Part shown: positions 32,650 to 41,288 of the stretch, piece after piece
How positions within the stretch are numbered: position 1 is the first letter of the stretch
How the letters are laid out: each line of letters opens with the position of its first letter
Assembly (NCBI GenBank): GCA_020851565.1
Contig: JADZCN010000039.1
Location: forward strand, 20,583 to 84,582
DNA length: 64,000 nucleotides
Source of the DNA: Acidobacteriota bacterium
GTDB lineage: Bacteria > Acidobacteriota > Vicinamibacteria > Vicinamibacterales > UBA2999
Direction of reading: 5' to 3'
Program-made: the position numbers and the translations under genes
The notes under the pieces: generated by a model
The model's database searches: none
Seen by the model: only the letters and a program-made list of their open reading frames with translations
What the model was told of the DNA's origin: nothing

Positions 32650-34911
32650 ATGGCGCTCACGCACCGGCGTTCGACCGGTCCCCGTCGCGTACTGTCCTTC
32701 TGTCGGCTGCTCGGGTTCATGGCGGCGGCCATGTGGCCGGTCGTCGCGCTGGCCCAGACAGCGACCATCACCGGCGATGTCTCCCTGCTGTATCGCCCCA
32801 ATCCCCTCGCAGGCATCACGGTCGTCCTGACCGACGACCACGGGACCGAACGCGGCTCTCAGACCACCACGGGCACGGGGCTGTTCTCGTTCACGGGCCT
32901 GCCCGCGGGGACCTACCACCTTCACACGCAGAACGACCTCGGGTTCACCAACGAGGCGTACGACGACGTGCTCTGTCCGCTGCGCTGCACGTGGCCCTTC
33001 TTCGGGACAGCGATCGTGCTGGCGCCGGGCGCCGTGTTCCACGCGTACTTCGTGCTCGATCGCGGCGGCGTGATCTCCGGTGTGGTCACTGATGCGGAAA
33101 CCTCGGCGCCCCTGCCCGGCGTCGGCATGCGGCTCATCGGTCTCGACACCTCTGACCCACCCGTGATGTTCGAAACCGACATCGAGAGCAACGCCAGCGG
33201 CGCCTACGCGTTCCGGGGGTTGCCGGCGGGCCGATACTACGTGTTGACTCAGAATGCTCTCGGCTACGCGGACGAGCTCTACGAAGACGTTCCGTGCCCT
33301 GGCGGGCTGTGTTTCTGGGTCGTCCTGAGCGGGGGCGGTACACCCGTTCAGGTCGCGCTAGACGGGACGGCCGGCGGGCGGAACTTCGCGCTCGATCGCG
33401 GCGGCCACGTCACCGGAACCATCATCGATGCCGCGACGATGCTGCCCATCGAGGGAGCGTGTGTGTACATCGTCCACATTGTCGGCGAACAGGTCCTCGT
33501 CGCCGGGTATCAGTGCGTGGATGCGACTGGCGCCTACGATGTGGGCGGACTTCCCGCCGGGACCTACTATGCGGTCGCCCACTCGACCGCGTCGGGCCAC
33601 GTTCCCGAGCTCTACGACGACATCCCGTGCCTGCTGGAGACGTGCCTGCGTCAGCCTGCGAGCGTTGCAAGCGGGACGCCCATTGTCGTCGCGGCGGGAG
33701 CGACGGTCGCCGGCAGGGACTTCGCCCTGGCGCCGGGCGGCACCATCCAGGGGCTGGTCACGGATGCCGCCACCCTCGCGCCGTTGCCGAACGTGGACAT
33801 CCGGATCGTCAGTCGCCAGGGCGGCTCTGCCCTGCTCGTGGCGTCCGCCGGCACGGATGTCGCCGGAGCGTACGTGGTTGCGGGATTGCCCAGCGGCACC
33901 TACTACGCCTACACGCGGGACGTCCGGTACCGCAACGAGATCTACGACGATATCGCCTGCCCGGGCGGCGAATGCCCACTCGACCTGCTGGCCACCACAG
34001 GGACGCCCATCGTCGTCACAGCTGGCGCCGTCACGCCGGGCGTCGATTTCGGTCTGCGGACTGATGTGCCGCCGAGCGCCCCGCCAGGGCTGCGCGCCAC
34101 CGTGGCCAACTACACGGTGACACTGTCGTGGGATGTACCGCAGAGTGGCCCGGCTGCCAGCTACCTGCTCGAAGCGGGGCTGACGCCCGGCACGACGTTC
34201 ATCAGCCTGCCGACAGCCGACCGCCATTTCGTGGCGTCGCCCGTGGGCCCTGGCCGCTACTTCGTGCGCGTGCGGGCCGTGAACGTGTACGGGCCAGGCC
34301 CACCGTCTGAGGAAATCACAGTCGTGGTCGCCCCCAGCGGCAGTGACGGCGCCCCGCCCCTCGCGCCTGGCGAGTTGACGGGCTGGATGAGCGGCGGACG
34401 CCTGACCCTCGTCTGGTTCCCTCCGTACGGGGGCGCTGCGCCCGATGGCTACGTGGTGGACGTCGGCACGGCCACTGGCGTGACGAACGTCGTGCAGATG
34501 ACCGTGAGATCGAATGCGCTCATCTATTACGGCGTGCCGCCCGGCTTCTACTTCGTCCGCGTGCGAGCCGTGAACGCTGCGGGCAGCAGCCCGCCCTCGA
34601 ACGAGGTGTTGTTGAACGCCGGGGACCTTCCCGCTCCGCCCCACGCGCCATGGAACCTGTACGCAACGGTCCTGGGGGGCACGGTGACATTGAGCTGGGG
34701 CTCGCCGCCCTGGCAAGGGCCCGTGACCAGCTACCTCGTTCGCGCGGGCTCGGCTCCCGGGCTTTCGAACCTCGCCCAGTTCGACACCGGGAATACGGCG
34801 ACGACAATTGCGGTGCCGGGCGTGCCGCCGGGCCGGTACTACGTGCGCGTGCACGCGATGAACGCGCTGGGCGCGAGCGTCGCGTCGAACGAGGTGGTGG
34901 TGGTGCCGTAG
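32650..34911 (+). CDS. Secreted protein with four Cys-pair repeats and three Fn3 domains
   Basis: A 753-aa secreted protein with signal peptide ending near VVALAQ. The first half has about four carboxypeptidase-regulatory-like repeats. Each has a GLPxGxYY strand and then a Y(D/E)D(I/V)xC motif with a second Cys 4-5 residues later (ELYEDVPCPGGLC is one). The second half has three Fn3 domains with YFVRVRAVN/YYVRVHAMN strands, closely like those at 24342 and 52102. The Cys pairs would form disulfides outside the cell. Probably a surface adhesin or matrix protein; no catalytic motif. No strong ribosome binding site. Confidence 0.86.
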   Translation: MALTHRRSTGPRRVLSFCRLLGFMAAAMWPVVALAQTATITGDVSLLYRPNPLAGITVVLTDDHGTERGSQTTTGTGLFSFTGLPAGTYHLHTQNDLGFTNEAYDDVLCPLRCTWPFFGTAIVLAPGAVFHAYFVLDRGGVISGVVTDAETSAPLPGVGMRLIGLDTSDPPVMFETDIESNASGAYAFRGLPAGRYYVLTQNALGYADELYEDVPCPGGLCFWVVLSGGGTPVQVALDGTAGGRNFALDRGGHVTGTIIDAATMLPIEGACVYIVHIVGEQVLVAGYQCVDATGAYDVGGLPAGTYYAVAHSTASGHVPELYDDIPCLLETCLRQPASVASGTPIVVAAGATVAGRDFALAPGGTIQGLVTDAATLAPLPNVDIRIVSRQGGSALLVASAGTDVAGAYVVAGLPSGTYYAYTRDVRYRNEIYDDIACPGGECPLDLLATTGTPIVVTAGAVTPGVDFGLRTDVPPSAPPGLRATVANYTVTLSWDVPQSGPAASYLLEAGLTPGTTFISLPTADRHFVASPVGPGRYFVRVRAVNVYGPGPPSEEITVVVAPSGSDGAPPLAPGELTGWMSGGRLTLVWFPPYGGAAPDGYVVDVGTATGVTNVVQMTVRSNALIYYGVPPGFYFVRVRAVNAAGSSPPSNEVLLNAGDLPAPPHAPWNLYATVLGGTVTLSWGSPPWQGPVTSYLVRAGSAPGLSNLAQFDTGNTATTIAVPGVPPGRYYVRVHAMNALGASVASNEVVVVP

Positions 34912-34950
34912 GAGCGCGCCAGCGGCTACATTGTGGATTCGTTTTGGATC

Positions 34951-34956
34951 TATAAT
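34951..34956 (+). promoter_or_regulatory. TATAAT -10 element of the RHH/PIN operon
   Basis: A perfect TATAAT ends 7 bp before the antitoxin ATG at 34963, so transcription would start at or next to the start codon and give a leaderless mRNA. The -35 is unclear; TTGTGG at 34931 has a short 14-bp spacing. The neighbouring TGGATTC/TGGATCT pair could be an autoregulatory site (inference). Confidence 0.55.
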
Positions 34957-34962
34957 GGAGCC

Positions 34963-35199
34963 ATGGCAACCGTGACCCTGTCGATCAAGCATGTCCCGGC
35001 GGAGGTGGCGCGCCGCCTGAAGCGGCGGGCGGAGCGCCATCATCGCTCGCTCCAGGGCGAGTTGATGGCCATCCTCGAAGAGGCGTCGCGCGAGATTGGC
35101 GTCGACGAGCTGGCCGCGCTCGCCTCTCGCGTCGGCCTGCGGACGCCTGCGGAGTCCGCGACGTTCGTCCGGGACGATCGCGATGGCCGTCGTCGTTGA
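34963..35199 (+). CDS. Ribbon-helix-helix antitoxin (FitA-like)
   Basis: A 78-aa antitoxin. The N-terminal TVTLSIKHVPAEVARRLKRRAERH is the FitA/Arc ribbon-helix-helix pattern, quoted here as beta strand TVTLSI plus helices; the C-terminal half is the toxin-binding tail. It overlaps the PIN toxin start by 17 bp. RHH antitoxins usually repress their own operon with the toxin. Confidence 0.9.
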   Translation: MATVTLSIKHVPAEVARRLKRRAERHHRSLQGELMAILEEASREIGVDELAALASRVGLRTPAESATFVRDDRDGRRR

Positions 35200-35566
35200 C
35201 GCGTCGGTGGTCGGCGCCATCGCGTTCGGCGAGCCGGACGGGCACATGTTGGTCGCGCACCTGATGGGCGAGTCGCTGCTCGCCCCCACACTGCTGGACT
35301 ACGAGCTGGCCAGCATCGCCTGGAAGAAGACGCGCGCGCATCCCGAAGCGGCGCCCCTCATCCAGGCGGCGCTGGCCGCCGCGGTGCACCTGCCCATCCG
35401 GCGCGTGCCGGTCCCTGGCGTGGACCTGCTCCGCATCGCCCGGGAAACGGGGCTGACGACGTACGACGCCGCTTACCTCTGGGTGGCGCACGTTCACGAC
35501 GCCGAGCTCGTGACGCTGGACCGCGAGCTGGCGGCCGTCGCTGAGCCCGGTGGACGCCAGGAGTGA
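35183..35566 (+). CDS. PIN-domain ribonuclease toxin (VapC-like)
   Basis: A 127-aa PIN toxin. Acidic residues are in VVDAS (D6), the YELAS segment, TTYDAAY and TLDREL, which together form the metal site. PIN toxins cleave tRNA or rRNA. Start at ATG 35183 inside the antitoxin end is favoured by the PIN N-terminus MAVVVDAS. Confidence 0.92.
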   Translation: MAVVVDASVVGAIAFGEPDGHMLVAHLMGESLLAPTLLDYELASIAWKKTRAHPEAAPLIQAALAAAVHLPIRRVPVPGVDLLRIARETGLTTYDAAYLWVAHVHDAELVTLDRELAAVAEPGGRQE

Positions 35567-35695
35567 ACTGCGACGGGAGGGAACCGCGACGGGAAGGGAA
35601 CTGCGACGGGAGTGGAATCGCTGCGGGAGGCCCCAGAACCCGAGAACCCGAGAACCCCAGAACCCCAGAACCCCAGAACCCAAGAACCCGGAACC
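35567..35695. repeat. GACGGGAGGGAAC and AGAACCCC minisatellites
   Basis: Four units of GCGACGGGAGGGAAC type directly after the toxin stop (35567-35625), then 10-bp CCGAGAACC/CCCAGAACC units to 35693. The second family is the inverse of that at 7721-7806. Confidence 0.9.
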
Positions 35696-35719
35696 CTGCC
35701 CCCGCGATACCATCCCCGC

Positions 35720-37429
35720 GTGATCTCACGCCTGCTCCCCGCCACTGCCCTGGCTTTGGCCGCTGCTTCGCTCGCGCTGTCAGCCGCCCAGCCGGCGTCC
35801 ACCTGCGACCTTCTCTTTGCCGGCGGCCGGATCGTCGACGGCACCGGCGCCGCGTGGTTTGCGGCGGACGTATGTGTCAGCGGCGACCGCATCGCGGCAC
35901 TCCGCGCGCCCACCGACACGCGAGAGGCGCCGACGGCGAAGCGGCGCGTCGATGCCACGGGGCTCATCATCGCCCCCGGCTTCATCGACATGCTCGGCCA
36001 GTCGGAGTACTGGGTGCTGCGCGACAGCCGCGTCGCCAGCAAGGTGATGCAGGGCATCACGACCGAGCTCACCGGCGAGGCGAGCTTCACCAGCGCGGCG
36101 CACCCCGGCGCGCGCCGCCTCCACCCCTTCGCGTCGATGTTCGACAAGGAGAAGGTGCCCGGCTGGGACAACCTGGCCGGCTACCTGCGCGTGCTGGACC
36201 GTCAGCCCGCCACGATCAACCTGGGCACGTTCATCAGCGCCGGCGGCGTGCGCGATGCGGTGATCGGCCGCGAGGATCGTGCGGCCACGGCGGCCGAGCT
36301 GAAGGAGATGGAAGCGCAGGTGGCCGAGGCGATGGAGGCCGGCGCCTTCGGCGTGTCCACGTCGCTGCAGTACGTGCCGGACCGCTTCGCGCGCACCGAA
36401 GAGCTGATCACGCTGGCGCGCGTGGCCGGCCGCTTCGGTGGCAGCTACATCACGCATCAGCGATCCGAGGCCGACGAAATCGACGCCAGCCTCAGCGAAG
36501 TGTTCCGCATCGCGCGCGAGGCCGGCGTGCCCGCGACGATTCACCACCTGAAGACGGCCTACAAGCAGAACTGGGGCCGCATGCCCGCGGTCCTGCAGCG
36601 CCTCGAGCGCGCCCGCGCGGAGGGGCTGGACGTCGCGGCCGACCAGTACCCCTACATCGCCGGCAGCAACCCGCTGGACGCGAGCCTCCCCGTGTGGGCG
36701 CGCGAGGGCGGCCGCGACGCCATGGTGAAGCGACTGCAGGATCCCGCCACGCGCGCGAAGATCAAGGCCGAGATCCTGCAGCCCTCCACCACCTGGGAGA
36801 ACCAGTATCTCGGTTCGGGCGGCGCCGCGGGCATCCTCGTCTCCGCCGTCGGACGCGCGGAGCTGAAGAAGTACCAGGGCCGCACGCTGGACGACATCGC
36901 GAAGGCCGAGCAGAAGGATCCGCTGGACGTGCTGATGGACCTGATCGCGCAGGACGACACGACCGGCAGCGGCATCATGTTCTTCATGCACGAGGACGAC
37001 CTCCGCGCCGCGCTGAAACACCCGCTGGTGATGCTCGGCACCGACTCGGGCGGCATGGCCATCGACAGCGGGCCGCCGACTGCCGGCGTCCACCCGCGCG
37101 CGTGGGGATCCGCCGCGCGCATCCTGAGCAGGTACGTTCGCGAGGAGCGGCTGCTCTCCCTCGAGGAGGCCATCCGCAAGATGACGTCTCTGCCCGCCCA
37201 GCGCATGCGGCTGTGGGACCGCGGCATCATCCGGCCGGGCGCGTTTGCGGACCTGACCGTGTTCGACGCGGCCACTATCCGCGACCGCGCGACGTTTGAG
37301 AACCCGCGTCAGTACGCGGAGGGCGTGCGCTACGTGGTGGTGAATGGCGCGCTCGTGGTGGATGGCGGCAAATTGACAGCCGAGCGTCCCGGTCGAGCAC
37401 TGCGGGGACCAGGGGCTCGGAGACGATAG
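35720..37429 (+). CDS. Secreted D-aminoacylase-family amidohydrolase lacking HxH
   Basis: A 569-aa exported hydrolase. A GTG at 35720 is chosen because it opens a signal peptide (ISRLLPATALALAAASLALS); codons further upstream are minisatellite. It belongs to the N-acyl-D-amino-acid deacylase family by DLLFAGGRIVDGTG, THQRSE, TIHHLKTA and MLGTDSGG. The usual GFIDxHxH metal motif reads GFIDMLGQSE, and the usual NCG cysteine region reads TGEAS, so the first metal site is missing and Glu may replace the bridging Cys. The retained His residues would still bind one metal. Substrate unknown. Confidence 0.86.
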   Translation: MISRLLPATALALAAASLALSAAQPASTCDLLFAGGRIVDGTGAAWFAADVCVSGDRIAALRAPTDTREAPTAKRRVDATGLIIAPGFIDMLGQSEYWVLRDSRVASKVMQGITTELTGEASFTSAAHPGARRLHPFASMFDKEKVPGWDNLAGYLRVLDRQPATINLGTFISAGGVRDAVIGREDRAATAAELKEMEAQVAEAMEAGAFGVSTSLQYVPDRFARTEELITLARVAGRFGGSYITHQRSEADEIDASLSEVFRIAREAGVPATIHHLKTAYKQNWGRMPAVLQRLERARAEGLDVAADQYPYIAGSNPLDASLPVWAREGGRDAMVKRLQDPATRAKIKAEILQPSTTWENQYLGSGGAAGILVSAVGRAELKKYQGRTLDDIAKAEQKDPLDVLMDLIAQDDTTGSGIMFFMHEDDLRAALKHPLVMLGTDSGGMAIDSGPPTAGVHPRAWGSAARILSRYVREERLLSLEEAIRKMTSLPAQRMRLWDRGIIRPGAFADLTVFDAATIRDRATFENPRQYAEGVRYVVVNGALVVDGGKLTAERPGRALRGPGARRR

Positions 37430-37986
37430 CGAGCGGGGGCAGCCAGGTCGCGGGGAACTGCCGGGCGGGCTTCGTGACTGGCGACGCTTGGTCGGTCCGG
37501 TTCGAGTCGGCTGGCCTCAAACGGTCGACGGCTGTGCTGCGGTGAAGGTGGAGGAGTCGGCTCCCCCGCCCCCGACGACCGCTCGGCCGGGTGGGTCAAA
37601 CGCCTCGCCGTGACGCTCAGAACCGACCGCAAAAAGAGCCGTGCGCTTCGTGACCGGCGAGCCGTTTGTCGGTCCACGGCCGAGTCGGCCGGCCTCAAAC
37701 GGTCGCCGGGGCCGGGAGAGCCGGCCCCTCTACCCCGTGCACCCGCACCCGTTCGCACCTGCCCGCACCTGTTCGCGCCTGTTCGCACCTGTCCGCACCC
37801 GTTCGCACCTGCCCGCACCCGTGTGTCACCCGCCCGCACCTGTCCGCACCCGTTCGCACCTGCCCGCACCCGTGTGTCACCCGCCCGCACCTGTCCGCAC
37901 CCGTTCGCACCTGCCCGCACCTGTTCGCACCCGCCCGCACCCGTTCGCACCTGCCCGCACTCGTTCGCACCCGCCGCACCCGGGTG
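37430..37986. repeat. Repeat-filled gap: diverged duplication and CACCTGCCCG array
   Basis: Two 60-bp copies around GCCTCAAACGGTCG (37469-37528 and 37643-37706) are about 80% alike. A GACGACCGCTCGGCC segment lies between them at 37574-37588. From 37736 to 37985 there is a dense array of 11-12-bp units (CACCTGCCCGCACCCGTTCG), including a 60-bp higher-order unit that contains GTGTGTCACC and is present twice. No gene is supported. Confidence 0.9.
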
Positions 37987-39291
37987 TCACCCCCTCCGCT
38001 TCCTCGCCTTCCCCTCCTCCCGCGAATAGGCGACCTGGTACGAGGCGAAGTGGCGCGCCTTCCTCTCCATCGGATCCATGCGCCGCGCGAACACCCGCTC
38101 CTCGTCCACCAGCAGCCGCGCGATGGCCTGTACGGCCGTGTCGTCGCCACCCAGCCGGTCGATCTGTGCGGCCGCATCGTGGAGTGCCGCACCCGCGTCC
38201 CTGAACTCGCCCCGGCGGTTCGCCGCGAGCGCCTGCACCCGGGCGCCCTCCGCGAGCATCCGCGCGACGGCCAGCACCACGTCGCGATTCACCGGCTGCG
38301 CGCGATCCGCCTCCGCCCCGACGGCCGTCCACTCCACGCGCATCGGCTCGTGGTGCAGCACCGCCTCGCGATCCGCCACGCGGCAGTCCACCCACGCGCG
38401 CTCCCCCTCTGCGCGCGCCTCGCACGTGACCGCCAGGAGCAGCGTCACATCCTGCTCCGCGACGAGGTCGCCCAGCCGCACGCGCGTGACCTGCCCGATC
38501 GGCGCCACCGGCAACGGATTGAGCACCGCCACCGAGACACCAGCGCCACCGCACACCTCGAAGACGACGTCGCGGGCGGCCACTTCCAGCACCTCGCCGA
38601 GCTCGCTGGCGAGCAGGTCGGGAATCTGCTGCGGCTGCTCGATGAAATAGAAGTGCCCTCCACCCTCCGACGCGATGGACGAGAGCAGCTCCTCGTCGAA
38701 GTCCGCGCCCAGCCCGAAGGTGGAGGTCTGGACGCCCTCGGCGCGCAGCCGCGCCGCGGCCTGCCTCAGCTCGTCGTGGTCCGTCATTCCCTGGTTCGCG
38801 AGCCCGTCGGTCAGGAGCAGCACGCGCGACAGGCGGTCCCCGGCAGCCGGACCGGTTCCCGCAATGGTCGCGGGTGGGCCGCCGAGCGAGCGCGCGCCGG
38901 TCAACCAGCCCTCGGCCAGGTTCGTCTGGCCGCGCGCGTCGATGGCCGCGAGCGCGCCGAGCGCCTGCGCCTTTGCCGCCTTCGTCGCCGGCACGCACTC
39001 CAGCAACGTGTCCACCACGTGGTCGTACACGACGAGGCCGAGGCGGTCGTCCTCCTTCAGCAGGCGAATGGCGTAGCCCACGGCCTCCCGCGCCAGCTCG
39101 ATCTTCCGGCCGCCCATCGAGCCGGAGCGGTCCAGGACGAGCGACACGTTGACGCCGGGCCGCGCCGCGCGGGCGGTCCCGGGCGAATCGGTTGCCGGCG
39201 CCGGAGCGGCCGGAGCCGAGATGGTGACCGAGAGGAACCGGGTGGACGACGAACCGGAGGGGATGAGGGCGCGATCGGACTGGATGTGCAT
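37987..39291 (-). CDS. VWA-domain protein with intact MIDAS
   Basis: A 434-aa protein with a von Willebrand A domain at about 45-235. The MIDAS motif DRSGSM is at residues 54-59, with the distal Thr in GQTNLAEG and the Asp in LLTDGLANQG. The C-terminal 200 residues are beta-rich then helical, with no known signature. No signal peptide is obvious, so it is predicted cytoplasmic. VWA proteins mediate metal-dependent protein contacts. A C-terminal basic tail KARKRRG abuts the repeat array. Confidence 0.88.
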   Translation of the reverse strand: MHIQSDRALIPSGSSSTRFLSVTISAPAAPAPATDSPGTARAARPGVNVSLVLDRSGSMGGRKIELAREAVGYAIRLLKEDDRLGLVVYDHVVDTLLECVPATKAAKAQALGALAAIDARGQTNLAEGWLTGARSLGGPPATIAGTGPAAGDRLSRVLLLTDGLANQGMTDHDELRQAAARLRAEGVQTSTFGLGADFDEELLSSIASEGGGHFYFIEQPQQIPDLLASELGEVLEVAARDVVFEVCGGAGVSVAVLNPLPVAPIGQVTRVRLGDLVAEQDVTLLLAVTCEARAEGERAWVDCRVADREAVLHHEPMRVEWTAVGAEADRAQPVNRDVVLAVARMLAEGARVQALAANRRGEFRDAGAALHDAAAQIDRLGGDDTAVQAIARLLVDEERVFARRMDPMERKARHFASYQVAYSREEGKARKRRG

Positions 39292-39740
39292 AAGGGGCTG
39301 GCCTCCTCACCCATCGTCGCCGCGCGGTGTGTCAGGGAAGGTCACAGTCCATCACGTCGGCAGCCGGGGAGGCGAAGACGTCGGGAACCGGGAGTCGGGA
39401 GTCGGGGGCACGGGTCGGGAGGGGATCGCGGGAGGGAGTCGCACCGGGAGCCAGACTGCGGCCCGGCGGCGCGGCCCCGACCGCCGGCCGCCTTGGGAGC
39501 GATGCGAGGGGCGTCAGTACGAAACCGGACCGGCACGAGCGAGGAGTGCACGCGCCAGCTCCGCTTCTTGCGGAGTGGCGCGTTCGGCATCAGCCCCGCA
39601 ATCCGAGCGAGTCGCTGGACCGGTTTCGAGCATCGGCTCCCGGCGGCCCGCGGCCGGGGGCGCGCCACCGGGCCGCTGTTCGCTCCCGACATTCATCTCC
39701 CGGTTCCCTGTTCCCTGTTCCCGATCTACTCTTCTCCCCG
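39292..39740. other. Divergent gap with a strong hairpin, no gene seen
   Basis: A 449-bp gap between the VWA gene and the WYL gene. It contains GTCGGGAG/GGGAGTC units at 39355-39440 and a strong hairpin at 39551-39582, with arms CGCGCCAGCTCCGC and GCGGAGTGGCGCG around TTCTT. There is no T-run, so it is not a standard terminator. GTTCCCTGTTCCCTGTTCCC precedes the WYL start. Confidence 0.7.
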
Positions 39741-40784
39741 ATGCCCCGCAACGCCGAAGTCATCCGCCAGTGGCACATCCTCCTTTCCCTCGACAAGAGC
39801 CGCTTCGGGCGCACGGTGGACGACCTCGCGCTCGACACCGGTGTCGGCAAGCGCACCATCTGGCGCGACATGGCGGCGCTGCAGGAAGCCGGCTTCCCGC
39901 TCCGCAGCGAGAAGCGCGCCGACGGCCGCACGGCGTGGTTCCTCACGGCCATGCCGCTCAAGGCGCTCCAGGATCCGGGCCTGTCGGCGACGGAGGTGTG
40001 CTCGCTCTACATGAGCCGCGCGCTGCTCGCGTCCATGCCGGGCGCGGCGTTTGCCGACGGCCTTGCGGGGCTGATGAAGAAGATCGAGAAGGCGCTTGCG
40101 CCGCGCGTGCGCGAGTTCCTCGACCAGCTCCCGGGCGTCGTCAAGGTGAAGCCGGGCGCGGTCAAGAAGCACGCGAAGAACTACGGCGAGATCGTCGCGC
40201 GACTCATCGAGTGCTCGTCCGGCCACCGCGTGGCCGAGATGCGCTACTTCTCCGCCTCCAGCAATCGCGAGAAGGACTACGTGGTCCATCCCTACCACGT
40301 CGCCTACTTCGACGGCGGCCTGTATCTGACGGCGTGGGTGCCCGAGTATCGCCAGGTCCGCCACTTCGCCGCCGAGCGGATCCGCACGTTCAAGCCGACG
40401 CCGAAGACCTTCGAGACGCCGGCGACCATCGACGGCAGCCCGTTTGCGGCGTCGCTGGGCGTGAACGATGGCAGGCCCGAGCGCGTGGAGATCGAGTTTG
40501 CGCCGCGCGTGGCGCGCTACATCCGCGAGCGGGAGTGGCACGCCTCGCAGCAGCTGCGCGATCAGCCCGATGGCAGCGTGCGTCTCGTGCTCAAGGTGTG
40601 CCGCGACTGGGCGCTGCGCAGCTGGATCCTCGGCTTCGGCCCGCACGCGCGCGTCATCGGGCCGTCGGCGCTGGCCGAGGAGATTCTCGAGCACCTGGAG
40701 GAAGCGCGGGATGCCTATGCACCGCGCCTGGCCTTCGAGTTGCCGATGGCCTACGTCCCGCAGCCGCGCCTGCCGCTACGGTAG
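39741..40784 (+). CDS. WYL-domain transcriptional regulator
   Basis: A 347-aa regulator. The N-terminal HTH (TVDDLALDTGVGKRTIWRDMAAL, given here as its central VGKRTIWRD) binds DNA, the middle WYL domain includes HPYHVAYFDGGLYLTAWV, and the C-terminal WCX domain ends near the stop. WYL proteins sense ligands such as oligonucleotides and often control defence or DNA-damage genes. Its target is not evident; the convergent DUF3553 gene and the nuclease-helicase upstream of that are candidates by proximity. Confidence 0.93.
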   Translation: MPRNAEVIRQWHILLSLDKSRFGRTVDDLALDTGVGKRTIWRDMAALQEAGFPLRSEKRADGRTAWFLTAMPLKALQDPGLSATEVCSLYMSRALLASMPGAAFADGLAGLMKKIEKALAPRVREFLDQLPGVVKVKPGAVKKHAKNYGEIVARLIECSSGHRVAEMRYFSASSNREKDYVVHPYHVAYFDGGLYLTAWVPEYRQVRHFAAERIRTFKPTPKTFETPATIDGSPFAASLGVNDGRPERVEIEFAPRVARYIREREWHASQQLRDQPDGSVRLVLKVCRDWALRSWILGFGPHARVIGPSALAEEILEHLEEARDAYAPRLAFELPMAYVPQPRLPLR

Positions 40785-40798
40785 TCACCCGACGGCCG

Positions 40799-41119
40799 CT
40801 ATTCGCCCTTCTTCTTACGCTTCGGCTTCTCCGTCACGCCTGCCACCCGGCAATCGTGCGTGCTCTCGAGCTTCCAGCCGTCGAGCACGGGGTTGGACTT
40901 GGCCGCCGCCGGCATCAGCATGCCCGGCAGGGCCACGAGCCGCTTGAACTGGTCCGGCGGCTCGAGGTGCTCGAACGCCACCAGGACGTAGGGCGCGCTC
41001 GCGCAGAAGATCTTGCCCATGCCCCACTCCGGCTTGTTGGCATGGGTGACGTAGGACCCGACTCGATACTGGCTCACTTTGAGATCCTCACACTTCCAGG
41101 AAACGCGATGGTGGGACAT
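40799..41119 (-). CDS. DUF3553-domain protein
   Basis: A 106-aa protein. The segment VGSYVTHANKPEWGMGKI is the DUF3553 signature, a small SH3-like fold often found fused to UvrD/PcrA-type helicases. The Lys-rich end KPKRKKKGE suggests nucleic acid contact. The start at 41119 (MSHHRVSW) is preferred; everything upstream in the frame is minisatellite. It lies downstream of the helicase gene with the repeat gap between, so a functional link is possible. Confidence 0.85.
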   Translation of the reverse strand: MSHHRVSWKCEDLKVSQYRVGSYVTHANKPEWGMGKIFCASAPYVLVAFEHLEPPDQFKRLVALPGMLMPAAAKSNPVLDGWKLESTHDCRVAGVTEKPKRKKKGE

Positions 41120-41139
41120 CAAGAGTATCACGGTGGGAG

Positions 41140-41288
41140 TGGACGGGTCGGGTCTCCCGCTCCCAACGACCGCTCGGCCCGCCCGCACCTGCCCGCACCC
41201 GCCCGCACCCGTTCGCACCTGCCGCACCCGTTCGCACCTGCCGCACCCGTTCGCACCCGCCGCACCCGTTCGCACCCGCCCGCACCTG
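41140..41288. repeat. CACCTGCCGCACCCGTTCG array with shared leader
   Basis: The segment ending GACGACCGCTCGGCC-like at 41146-41179 resembles 37555-37589 and is followed, as there, by 11-12-bp CCCGCACCTG/CCGCACCCGTTCG units to the helicase stop. The composite is thus present twice, on both sides of the VWA-WYL-DUF3553 block. Confidence 0.88.

Noticed and set aside
37490..37530. tRNA-like T-arm (GGTTCGAGTC)
   Set aside because: No acceptor stem, D-arm or anticodon arm could be paired around it; it is part of a diverged 60-bp duplication.
37736..37985. CRISPR-like array
   Set aside because: The units are short (11-12 bp), degenerate and without unique spacers; there are no cas1/cas2 genes. The Cas4-like domain nearby belongs to a helicase fusion.
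39551..39582. Rho-independent terminator or small RNA
   Set aside because: The hairpin is strong but has no U-run and lies in a divergent promoter gap; no transcript evidence.
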